Source: an uncultured archaeon
Lineage (GTDB): Archaea; Thermoproteota; Nitrososphaeria; Nitrososphaerales; CALBXV01
Assembly: GCA_937890045.1 (NCBI GenBank)
Contig: CALBXV010000629.1
Coordinates: 1 to 6,215 of the forward strand
Direction: 5' to 3'
Length of the DNA: 6,215 bases
Position numbers and translations under genes: made by a program. Below, in pieces: positions 1 to 5,804 of the stretch. Under the pieces are notes generated by a model. It made no database searches and had not been told where the DNA came from. It saw only the letters and a list, made by a program, of their open reading frames with translations. How positions within the stretch are numbered: position 1 is the first letter of the stretch; every line of letters starts with the position of its first letter.

Positions 1-863
1 CATCTTTTTCACCAGATGAAAATCCAGGCAAGACATTAAAAATAGTTATAAAAGAAACTAACACTAATACAATTGTTGGTTTTATTCGTTTTGGTTCGCC
101 TTTAATTAATTCTAAACCTAGAAACGATTATCTTGGTGGTACTCCAGATTTAGACATTTTCAATAAGAGAGCGATAATGGGTTTCAATATCGTTCCAGTT
201 CAACCATTTGGATTTAATTATCTTGGTGGAAAATTACTTGCAGCTATATGTTGTTCTCATGCAAGTCGGCAAATATTAGATGCTAAATATGATACGGAGT
301 TTTGTTTGTTTGAAACTACATCACTATATGGGAATATAAAAGGTTGTTCAATGTATGATGGTATGAAACCTTTCCTTAGATATAAGGGTGATACTCAATC
401 TAAGTTTCTTTTAACATTGGGTGAGGATATCTATAAAGAGTTAAAGGATTGGTTTACTAATAGGAACAATGGTGAGGAGTTAATTCATCAAGGTGCTTCA
501 AGTCGTAAACTTAAAATACAAACTAAGATGGTTAGTGTAGTTAAGTCATCTTTAAAAGAACATGATACCACAGCGTATGAAATGTTTGTTAAGGCGATGG
601 AAGAAGCAACTGGTGTTACCACACAGAAAAGATTCTATATGAGTGAGTATGGATTCTCTAATGTGCGTGAAGTTCTATTGGGCAATACTGATAAGTTAGA
701 AAAGGCAGAAAACTTTGATCGTTTTGAATTAGAGAATGTGATTACATGGTGGAAGAAATACGCTACTAAAAGATATGATAAGATGATTAGAGAGGAAAAG
801 GTTCGTACCAAACTAGAAGTTTGGAATTCAAAAACCATGAATGAGATTGATATAATACGATGA
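1..863 (+). CDS. DUF4338-like phage protein, possible GNAT-fold acyltransferase (5' end missing)
   Basis: The reading frame is open from base 3, so the ATG at 177 is internal and the gene starts left of the window; 286 residues are visible. The stretch before that ATG (residues 31-58, with RFGSPLI and NDYLGG) reads as part of the same domain. Residues 60-80 (GFNIVPVQPFG, then YLGGKLLA), a helix to about residue 92, a strand with FETTSLYGN at 103-111 and a segment with SMYDGMKPF at 116-124 recall phage proteins annotated as DUF4338, the family of DruA in Druantia defence systems. This is recalled, not searched. The order strand, glycine-containing turn, long helix, strand, then an LYxxxGF-like segment also fits a GNAT acyltransferase; that is inference. 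The C-terminal 60 residues are basic and helical (WWKKYATKRYDKM). The stop overlaps the next start as ATGA, so translation is probably coupled. Substrate and role are unknown. Confidence 0.6.
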   Translation, partial: SFSPDENPGKTLKIVIKETNTNTIVGFIRFGSPLINSKPRNDYLGGTPDLDIFNKRAIMGFNIVPVQPFGFNYLGGKLLAAICCSHASRQILDAKYDTEFCLFETTSLYGNIKGCSMYDGMKPFLRYKGDTQSKFLLTLGEDIYKELKDWFTNRNNGEELIHQGASSRKLKIQTKMVSVVKSSLKEHDTTAYEMFVKAMEEATGVTTQKRFYMSEYGFSNVREVLLGNTDKLEKAENFDRFELENVITWWKKYATKRYDKMIREEKVRTKLEVWNSKTMNEIDIIR

Positions 864-1414
864 CAAAAGTAAATAAAGAACAAATCAAAGAGTGGGGTAG
901 TAATTTTTCTGATAGAAAGAATAACTTTGATGATAGTCCTGATGTTAGGATGTTTATTCATCATACTCTAAATGATACGACATTGCAACAATATCTATTA
1001 AATTACATACCAGATGGTATAGCTTGTAAATGGCAATATCATCCAGACGATAAATATGGAATTGATGTTGCGTTGGTAGATGAAACAGGTAAAAAACATT
1101 TACTTATTGATTTAGAAAGATGGAAACAATGGGATAATGAATGGCCTGCTAAATATAAGTATATCTCTTTTCTAGCAAGAAAAAGTCATTTCTTAGAAGA
1201 GCCTGTACCATTCCTTATGGTATTCATGTCGAATAGACTTAATAAACTCCTCATAGTGGATAAAGAATCAATAAAAAAATATCGTATAGAAGATAAATTT
1301 TTTCAGAAATGGGGTAAGACCGATAAGGTAAGAAAAGTGAAATTTAGTGAAGGTAATTTATTTGGAACTAATATTACTGATATAGAAAAAGGTATGTTTA
1401 AATGCCATCATTAA
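860..1414 (+). CDS. hypothetical protein, weak PD-(D/E)xK nuclease-like pattern
   Basis: This is a 184-residue soluble protein with no signal peptide or membrane segment. I do not recognise it as a named family. The central part has GIDV (D69), about 14 residues with a turn (DETGKK), then a strand ending IDLERWKQW (D84, E86, R87, K89), followed by an amphipathic stretch containing LARKSHF. An acid on one strand and an acid-x-acid/basic cluster on the next resembles PD-(D/E)xK nuclease-like proteins of large phages, but the canonical lysine two residues after the acid is E86, so the assignment is tentative. Later strands (PFLMVFMSNR, KLLIVDKESI) fit an alpha/beta core. The ATG at 860 sits in an ATGA overlap with the upstream stop and has no clear Shine-Dalgarno sequence, so expression probably depends on translation of the gene before it. 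The 3' end overlaps the glycosyltransferase gene by 13 bases. Confidence 0.75.
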   Translation: MTKVNKEQIKEWGSNFSDRKNNFDDSPDVRMFIHHTLNDTTLQQYLLNYIPDGIACKWQYHPDDKYGIDVALVDETGKKHLLIDLERWKQWDNEWPAKYKYISFLARKSHFLEEPVPFLMVFMSNRLNKLLIVDKESIKKYRIEDKFFQKWGKTDKVRKVKFSEGNLFGTNITDIEKGMFKCHH

Positions 1415-2748
1415 ACTTTACAGATGAAAATCCACAAAAGACTATTAGGATTCTAGTATATCCTAATATTACTTTTCAAGAGGATTTGGAGAAAGATAGT
1501 TATATCCAAGTTATTAAGAAACAGATTAAACTCTTGAATGAGCAGAGAGATGACTTGTGGTTTTATTTGGTTCTTACTGAACCAATGGAATCACTTACAT
1601 TTGATAACGTAACACAATTCTATATTGATCTACCTACATATCCGCCAACTATGCGATCTCATTTTGATGTTAGTGGAATGAAGGAAATGTTATCACATGA
1701 TTTGGATTTTGATTTGGTGATGTCTCATTTACCAGAGCATACTCACGCTCTTAAAAATACCATGTATAATGTTACACATCATACGCCACTATTTTTTGGT
1801 TATTGTCATTGGTTTGATGTTAAACCAGTTGTTGCGTGGTCTAAGGATAGTTTTATTCAAAATATAACAGGACTGTTAGAGTATGATAAATGTTATTTAA
1901 ATACACAGCATCAAAAATCTATGGTGTTGGAACAAGCGAAAGATACATTCAATGACAATGTAATTCAAAAATTACATAACATTTTAACTGTACAACATCT
2001 TGGAGTTGATGAAGATGATATTTGTGGATTAGAAGATATAAAACAGGATAGAGAAAAGATTATTGTATTTAATCATAGACCAGATACATATAAGAACTTT
2101 GAACCATTTATGAAAATAATGGATGAACTCTGGAAGATTCGACAAGATTTTAAAGTATGGATACCTTTACTTGGGAAACCTAACAGAGACTATGTTATTA
2201 CTGATAAGTTTGACAAGAAAGGTTATTATGATTTCTTAAAGAAATGTTGGGTAGGGTTTTCACCTAAACAAACTTATGGTGGATGGAGTGTAGCAACCAC
2301 AGATGGGATGATGAATGGCGTTCCATACATAATGTATAACGACACTTACTATGAAGAATTGCAACCACAAGGAGAATTCTTTGATAATGACCATGATGCA
2401 GTTATGTTGTTAAATACCTATTTGGATGATAGACAGTATAGAGATGAAATGGGACTTAGTGCTGTAATTCATATTGCAGATAATTTGGTTTATAAGAATA
2501 AAATGACTGAAATGAGTGGGTATATAAATACTCTTATATGTAAGACCAAACAAATGAAGTTCTCTAAGAAGTTAAATGAACTAATAGATTTTATAAAAGA
2601 AAATGGTTCTGTAACTAAAAGAGAAGTGATGGGTTTTTTAGGATGGGGTAGGGGTATAAAGTTTACTCCTTATCGTAGAGCATTAATGGATCATTCTAAT
2701 ATATATGATGTAAACGGTTCTATACCAAAATATATATGGAAGGAATAG
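1402..2748 (+). CDS. GT-B glycosyltransferase with C-terminal winged-helix-like domain
   Basis: This 448-residue protein has a two-domain GT-B layout. The N-terminal half begins with a Rossmann-type strand (IRILVYPNITF, 15-25). The C-terminal half begins at about 219 with a strand and turn (KIIVFNHRPDTYKNF), as in GT4-type enzymes, and continues to a donor-site-like segment at 285-310 (GFSPKQTYGGW, then DGMMNGVPYI). In GT4 enzymes that segment carries Glu-x7-Glu; here the positions read G293 and D301, so the motif is degenerate. Residues 388-446 look like a winged helix-turn-helix: helix LNELIDFIKENG, helix VTKREVMGFLGW, helix FTPYRRALMD, then a hairpin around IYDVNGSIPKYIW. A sugar transferase with a DNA-binding-like tail suggests a DNA acceptor, but glycosylation of protein or envelope glycan is not excluded. 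The start at 1402 lies inside the preceding gene, with a weak AAGG about 9 bases upstream. Fold assignment is fairly firm; donor and acceptor are unknown. Confidence 0.78.
   Translation: MPSLNFTDENPQKTIRILVYPNITFQEDLEKDSYIQVIKKQIKLLNEQRDDLWFYLVLTEPMESLTFDNVTQFYIDLPTYPPTMRSHFDVSGMKEMLSHDLDFDLVMSHLPEHTHALKNTMYNVTHHTPLFFGYCHWFDVKPVVAWSKDSFIQNITGLLEYDKCYLNTQHQKSMVLEQAKDTFNDNVIQKLHNILTVQHLGVDEDDICGLEDIKQDREKIIVFNHRPDTYKNFEPFMKIMDELWKIRQDFKVWIPLLGKPNRDYVITDKFDKKGYYDFLKKCWVGFSPKQTYGGWSVATTDGMMNGVPYIMYNDTYYEELQPQGEFFDNDHDAVMLLNTYLDDRQYRDEMGLSAVIHIADNLVYKNKMTEMSGYINTLICKTKQMKFSKKLNELIDFIKENGSVTKREVMGFLGWGRGIKFTPYRRALMDHSNIYDVNGSIPKYIWKE
2740..2744 (+). promoter_or_regulatory. Shine-Dalgarno for the 124-residue protein, inside the glycosyltransferase 3' end
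   Basis: AAGGA lies 8 bases before the ATG at 2753 and falls within the last codons of the glycosyltransferase gene. A second AGGA at 2747-2750 is only 2 bases from the ATG and is too close to serve. The site supports the chosen start. Confidence 0.6.
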
Positions 2749-2752
2749 GAAT

Positions 2753-3127
2753 ATGGTTAATGATAAACAAGACATTAATATAGAAGATTATGGTGAATTT
2801 GATTTTGGTTTTTCAACAGTCGATGAAGCCGAAGTTGAAGAATTTGAATCAAAGGTTCGATCAAAGGTTGCTGAAGAAAGTGCAACTATATCTAATGATC
2901 TTGAACAAAAAATCAATAAACTTTTAGAAGTTAGAAGTGGTGATACTTCTAAAATACAAGAATTGGAAAAGAAACGTAAAGAAGAATTACTAAATGTAGA
3001 AAAAATAATTATGCCTTTATTGAAAAATCTACAAAAAAATCCAGATGATATTTATATTAAATGGCCTAACAGGAAAGATGTTATCGAAAAACAGATTAGA
3101 AAGATTGTAGCAATTACAAGGAGCTAG
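2753..3127 (+). CDS. hypothetical phage protein, acidic N-terminus and coiled coil, IKWPNR motif
   Basis: This is a 124-residue, highly charged protein without membrane segments. Residues 1-30 are acidic and contain EFDFGFSTVDEAE. Residues 31-85 are rich in Glu, Lys and Leu with heptad-like spacing and probably form a coiled coil. The C-terminal third (IIMPLLKNLQKNPDD, then YIKWPNRKDVIEKQIRKI) is the part most likely to be conserved. I recall similar short proteins with an IKWPNR-like tail and a final ITR/LTR in marine T4-like phages, where they carry no assigned function; no search was possible. The size and coiled coil would suit a scaffold, chaperone or adaptor, but that is a guess. It follows the glycosyltransferase by 4 bases and ends 34 bases before the aldehyde dehydrogenase, closing the left gene cluster. 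Confidence 0.8.
   Translation: MVNDKQDINIEDYGEFDFGFSTVDEAEVEEFESKVRSKVAEESATISNDLEQKINKLLEVRSGDTSKIQELEKKRKEELLNVEKIIMPLLKNLQKNPDDIYIKWPNRKDVIEKQIRKIVAITRS
2848..2869 (+). repeat. short tandem duplication within the coiled-coil gene
   Basis: ATCAAAGGTT occurs twice with a period of 12 bases (2848-2857 and 2860-2869), giving SKVR followed by SKVA in the protein. The period is four codons, so the frame is kept. It may be a small slippage duplication in the coiled-coil region. Confidence 0.5.
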
Positions 3128-3150
3128 TAAAGTTTTTCAATAAATTAAAC

Positions 3151-3155
3151 AGGAG
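3151..3155 (+). promoter_or_regulatory. Shine-Dalgarno of the aldehyde dehydrogenase gene
   Basis: AGGAG stands 6 bases before the ATG at 3162, within the only protein-to-protein gap of any size in the window (3128-3161, 34 bases). It is the strongest ribosome binding site seen upstream of a full gene here, which suggests efficient translation independent of upstream genes. I see no convincing -35/-10 promoter or terminator hairpin in the gap. Confidence 0.75.
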
Positions 3156-3161
3156 TAAATT

Positions 3162-4640
3162 ATGATTTATAAAAATTATGTTGGTGGTGTATGGATGGAG
3201 GGCGTTACTAAGAAAACTTTCCAAAACATAAACCCAGCTACAGGAAAAGTTCTTTCAGAGTTTCAAGATTCAGCACCAATAGATGTAGATACAGCAGTTG
3301 GGATTGCTCATGATGCTTTTCGAATGTGGAAAAATACTCCAGCACCTAAGCGTGGTGAAATTCTGTATAAAGCTGCAGAGCTTCTTTTAAGAGATAAAGA
3401 ATGTATTGCTGGACAAATGACTCAAGAAATGGGTAAACCTTTATCAGAAACTAGAGGTGATGTTCAAGAAGCAATTGACATGGCATATTATGCAGCTGGT
3501 GAAGGTAGACGAATGGCAGGTGAAGTTGTTCCTTCAGAATTAGAAAACAAATGGTGTATGTCCCGAAAAGAACCGATTGGTGTTATTGGTGCAATCACGC
3601 CATGGAACTTCCCGATTGCAATTCCATCTTGGAAATCATTCCCAGCATTAGTAGCAGGAAACACAATGGTTATTAAACCTGCTGAGGATACGCCTTGGTC
3701 TGTCATTAAACTTGCAGAGATTTTCCATGAAGCAGGATTACCCGCTGGAGTCTTTAATGTTGTAACTGGTTATGGAGTAACTGCTGGTATGCCATTACTT
3801 GTAAATCCAAAAGTAAAAATGATTTCGTTTACAGGTTCTACTGCTACAGGTAAGATTGTAGCAACAACTTGTGCATCTATGATGAAACCATATTCGTTGG
3901 AAATGGGTGGGAAAAACGGAATCGTTGTTATGGAAGATGCTGATATTGATTTGGCAGTTGAAGGTGTAGTATGGGGAGCATTTGGTACTACTGGTCAACG
4001 GTGTACTGCTTGCAGTAGAGTTATGGTACATGAAGATATCCATGAAGAATTTATTGCGAAACTAGTTGCAAAAACTAAAACTCTAAGTATTGGTGATGGT
4101 ACGAAAGATAAAACAGATGTAGGGCCATTGATTAATGAAAAAGCATTAAATAAAGTTATAAAATATGTTGAACAGGCAAAAATAAATGGACATACACCTT
4201 TGGTTGGTGGAAATCATATAAGACAACCGAATGAAGATTGTAGTGGATGGTTTTATGAACCAACTATTTTTGACAACATAGATATTAATGATGAGTTAAT
4301 GCAAGAAGAAATATTCGGCCCTGTCGTTGCAGTAACAACATTTGAAAATATTAATGAAGCAATCTGGATGGTTAATAATACTGAATATGGTTTAAGTGCA
4401 GCTGTATATACTAATGATGTCAACTTTGCATTTCGAGCATTGAATGAAATTGAAACTGGTTTGTGTTATATTAATGCATCAACTATTGGTGCGGAAATTC
4501 AATTACCGTTTGGTGGTATTAAAGGAACTGGTAATGGACATAGAGATGCTGGTAGTTCTATGATTGATAATTGTACAGAATGGAAATCGTGTATGGTTGA
4601 TTATTCTGGTAAAGTGCAGAAAGCACAAATAGATCATTGA
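3162..4640 (+). CDS. NAD(P)-dependent aldehyde dehydrogenase, full length
   Basis: This cytosolic enzyme of the ALDH superfamily oxidises an aldehyde to a carboxylic acid with NAD(P)+. At 492 residues it has the usual family length, and every expected catalytic feature is visible: N149 in TPWNFP, K172 in VIKPAEDTP, the Rossmann glycines G225 and G230 in FTGSTATG, general base E247 in LEMGGKN, nucleophile C281 in GQRCTACSR, and E383 in EEIFGP. The C-terminal LPFGGIKGTGNGHRDAG and the tail VDYSGKVQKAQID recall bacterial ALDHs often annotated as semialdehyde or 1-pyrroline-5-carboxylate-type dehydrogenases. The substrate cannot be read from sequence, so no symbol is given. There is no frameshift or premature stop, so it appears functional. 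In a phage this would be an auxiliary metabolic gene, probably acquired from a bacterium, although its codon use is AT-rich like its neighbours. The stop overlaps the next start as TGATG. Confidence 0.93.
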   Translation: MIYKNYVGGVWMEGVTKKTFQNINPATGKVLSEFQDSAPIDVDTAVGIAHDAFRMWKNTPAPKRGEILYKAAELLLRDKECIAGQMTQEMGKPLSETRGDVQEAIDMAYYAAGEGRRMAGEVVPSELENKWCMSRKEPIGVIGAITPWNFPIAIPSWKSFPALVAGNTMVIKPAEDTPWSVIKLAEIFHEAGLPAGVFNVVTGYGVTAGMPLLVNPKVKMISFTGSTATGKIVATTCASMMKPYSLEMGGKNGIVVMEDADIDLAVEGVVWGAFGTTGQRCTACSRVMVHEDIHEEFIAKLVAKTKTLSIGDGTKDKTDVGPLINEKALNKVIKYVEQAKINGHTPLVGGNHIRQPNEDCSGWFYEPTIFDNIDINDELMQEEIFGPVVAVTTFENINEAIWMVNNTEYGLSAAVYTNDVNFAFRALNEIETGLCYINASTIGAEIQLPFGGIKGTGNGHRDAGSSMIDNCTEWKSCMVDYSGKVQKAQIDH

Positions 4641-4834
4641 TGGGTTTTTTTGAATTAGTTATTTACTTTTTCTTAGCTGTTGGTGGAAAAGCTTATGTGG
4701 ATGCTCCATATAAAGGTTATCCACATATCAATGCATTGTTTCTTACAGAATATCATTGTAACCAAGTTAAAACTAAAAAACAATATTGTGTTCGTCTTGA
4801 TGACGAATATATAGGATTAATCGATAATGAATGA
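4640..4834 (+). CDS. small protein with N-terminal hydrophobic segment and two cysteines
   Basis: This is a 64-residue protein that I do not recognise. The ATG at 4640 overlaps the aldehyde dehydrogenase stop (TGATG) and is preferred over an in-frame TTG one codon earlier. Residues 3-15 are strongly hydrophobic (FFELVIYFFLAVG), which could be a membrane anchor or an uncleaved signal; E5 inside this run and the lack of basic residues before it make a classical signal peptide less convincing. The rest is polar and aromatic, with C40 and C50 ten residues apart, which could pair if exported. No clear Shine-Dalgarno sequence precedes it, so coupling to the upstream gene is likely. Its last 8 bases overlap the oxygenase gene. 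The tight packing on both sides supports it as a real gene. Confidence 0.6.
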   Translation: MGFFELVIYFFLAVGGKAYVDAPYKGYPHINALFLTEYHCNQVKTKKQYCVRLDDEYIGLIDNE

Positions 4835-5633
4835 TTATTATTTAAAAAATTCAGATCATCCTTTAAAGGACGCTTTTCGTTTTGAAGAAGATTGGTCAAC
4901 TAGTATTGGACAGATTAGAATTAAGTTGCCTGAAGAAATGCGTATTTGTTTAATTAATACTATTGCTAAACACGCATATCAAAGTAAACCAATTACTAAG
5001 CCAGATGGTGAAGATAGTACATATAGTAGTAAACATCATTATAATATGTTTATAGATGATGATAAACACATTCAACAATATCGGGAAATTATAACTGAAT
5101 TGATTCGTTATTATGTTGCAAATTCGTGGGGTGTTTCAGATGTTGCGGATATTAAAATAAAAGCAAAATGTTTTGGTAATATTCAATCGTGGGGGGAACG
5201 TACTTATCCGCATTATCATCATGGTTATGATGGTGTGTTAATTAATTATCTTACAGTCGGTGATGAATTTACTGTTGATTTGTCAGAGGAAAATCTTTTC
5301 GGTGAAAAAACTTGGGAAGTTTCTAAAATTCCTGCAGGCGAACTAGTGACAGATGGAAGTATGGAGTCGCAAACACCTAAATCACTATGGACACACTCAA
5401 AGGAATTTGAAGAACAAGGAAATTTAATTATTTGTGATCCTAGACCTGCTATATCATTTCCTTATAATAGAAAAGCTCGACATATTAAACCAGAAGTAGG
5501 ATTGACTTTATTACATCCAGGCTATTTATGGCACGAATCAAATACTTTTACTGGTGCTGGGATTCGTGTAGTATCTGTTATTAACTTTAATATTGGTACA
5601 AGTAAATCCGCTGATCCATTAGTCGAATTATAA
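4827..5633 (+). CDS. phage-type 2OG-Fe(II) oxygenase (TIGR02466/PF13759-like)
   Basis: This 268-residue protein is probably a 2-oxoglutarate- and Fe(II)-dependent oxygenase of the jelly-roll type common in large marine phages. The first metal-site segment is PHYHHGYDGVLINYL at 128-142, which lines up with the HxHPxSxxSGVYYL pattern of that family (H129, H131, with D135 nearby). The distal segment is LLHPGYLWHESN at 228-239 with H236, followed by R247 in GAGIRVVSVINFNI, the usual place for the 2-oxoglutarate-binding arginine. GNLIICDPR at 198-206 also fits the core. The N-terminal 110 residues are mostly helical. The substrate is unknown; members could hydroxylate protein, nucleotide or small-molecule targets. 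The ATG at 4827 lies inside the preceding gene, with AGGA at 4813-4816. The neighbouring aldehyde dehydrogenase may be functionally linked, but only position supports that. The family call is fairly firm. Confidence 0.82.
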   Translation: MNDYYLKNSDHPLKDAFRFEEDWSTSIGQIRIKLPEEMRICLINTIAKHAYQSKPITKPDGEDSTYSSKHHYNMFIDDDKHIQQYREIITELIRYYVANSWGVSDVADIKIKAKCFGNIQSWGERTYPHYHHGYDGVLINYLTVGDEFTVDLSEENLFGEKTWEVSKIPAGELVTDGSMESQTPKSLWTHSKEFEEQGNLIICDPRPAISFPYNRKARHIKPEVGLTLLHPGYLWHESNTFTGAGIRVVSVINFNIGTSKSADPLVEL

Positions 5634-5638
5634 ACAAA

Positions 5639-5711
5639 GGGGCTATAGCTCAGATGGGAGAGCGTTGCCTTTGCAAGGCAGATGTCGGGAGTTCGATTCT
5701 CTCTAGCTCCA
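5639..5711 (+). tRNA. tRNA-Ala (UGC)
   Basis: A complete cloverleaf is visible. The acceptor stem is GGGGCTA with TAGCTCC. The D arm is GCTC/GAGC with GG in the loop. The anticodon arm is TTGCC/GGCAG around loop TTTGCAA, with anticodon TGC at 5672-5674. The T arm is GGGAG/CTCTC with loop TTCGATT. The third acceptor pair is G5641 with T5708, the G3-U70 pair that is the main identity signal for alanyl-tRNA synthetase, so charging with alanine is well supported. The discriminator is A5711, and CCA is not encoded (CTT follows). The gene begins only 5 bases after the oxygenase stop, so it is probably cut from a common transcript by RNase P and then needs host CCA addition. Confidence 0.97.
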
Positions 5712-5721
5712 CTTCATTTAA

Positions 5722-5797
5722 GCTACTGTAGCTCAGTTGATAGAGCAGCTGATTTGTAATCAGCAGGTCGGGAGTTTGAATCTCTCCAGTAGCTCCA
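5722..5797 (+). tRNA. tRNA-Thr (UGU), CCA encoded
   Basis: A complete cloverleaf is visible. The acceptor stem is GCTACTG with CAGTAGC, all seven pairs Watson-Crick. The D arm is GCTC/GAGC, the anticodon arm GCTGA/TCAGC with loop TTTGTAA and anticodon TGT at 5755-5757, the variable loop AGGTC, and the T arm GGGAG/CTCTC. The discriminator is T5794 and CCA is encoded at 5795-5797. G1-C72 and C2-G71 with GU at the last two anticodon bases agree with threonine identity. The D loop has A at position 19 and the T loop has T at position 56 (TTTGAAT), so the usual G19-C56 pair is replaced by A19-U56. It lies 10 bases after tRNA-Ala and has the same T stem, including the same G-U pair. Confidence 0.97.
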
Positions 5798-5804
5798 TTT
5801 TTTT

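Noticed and set aside
127..231. Repeated ATTATCTTGGTGG near 128 and 218
   Set aside because: Both copies encode YLGG in the same protein within otherwise different sequence, so this is more likely a recurring short peptide motif with similar codons than a functional DNA repeat.
177..863. ATG at 177 as the start of the first gene
   Set aside because: The frame is open back to base 3 and the upstream residues (RFGSPLI, NDYLGG) read as part of the same domain, so the true start lies outside the window.
635..964. Minus-strand frame of 109 residues
   Set aside because: It is antisense to two well-supported + strand genes, and its low-complexity Ile/Phe/Ser composition is typical of a shadow frame.
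2523..2530. TATAAATA, a perfect match to the T4-type late promoter box
   Set aside because: In DNA this AT-rich about one chance match per strand is expected in a window of this size. The site lies deep inside the glycosyltransferase gene, and a similar match occurs on the minus strand at 3049-3056 where there are no genes to drive.
3488..4043. Two minus-strand frames (3488-3706 and 3795-4043)
   Set aside because: Both lie entirely opposite the conserved aldehyde dehydrogenase and show no recognisable motifs.
5787..5804. tRNA-Thr 3' end followed by seven T as an intrinsic terminator
   Set aside because: The T run follows the acceptor strand rather than a local hairpin, and a gene with its own ribosome binding site starts 15 bases later. 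Read-through and tRNA processing are more likely.
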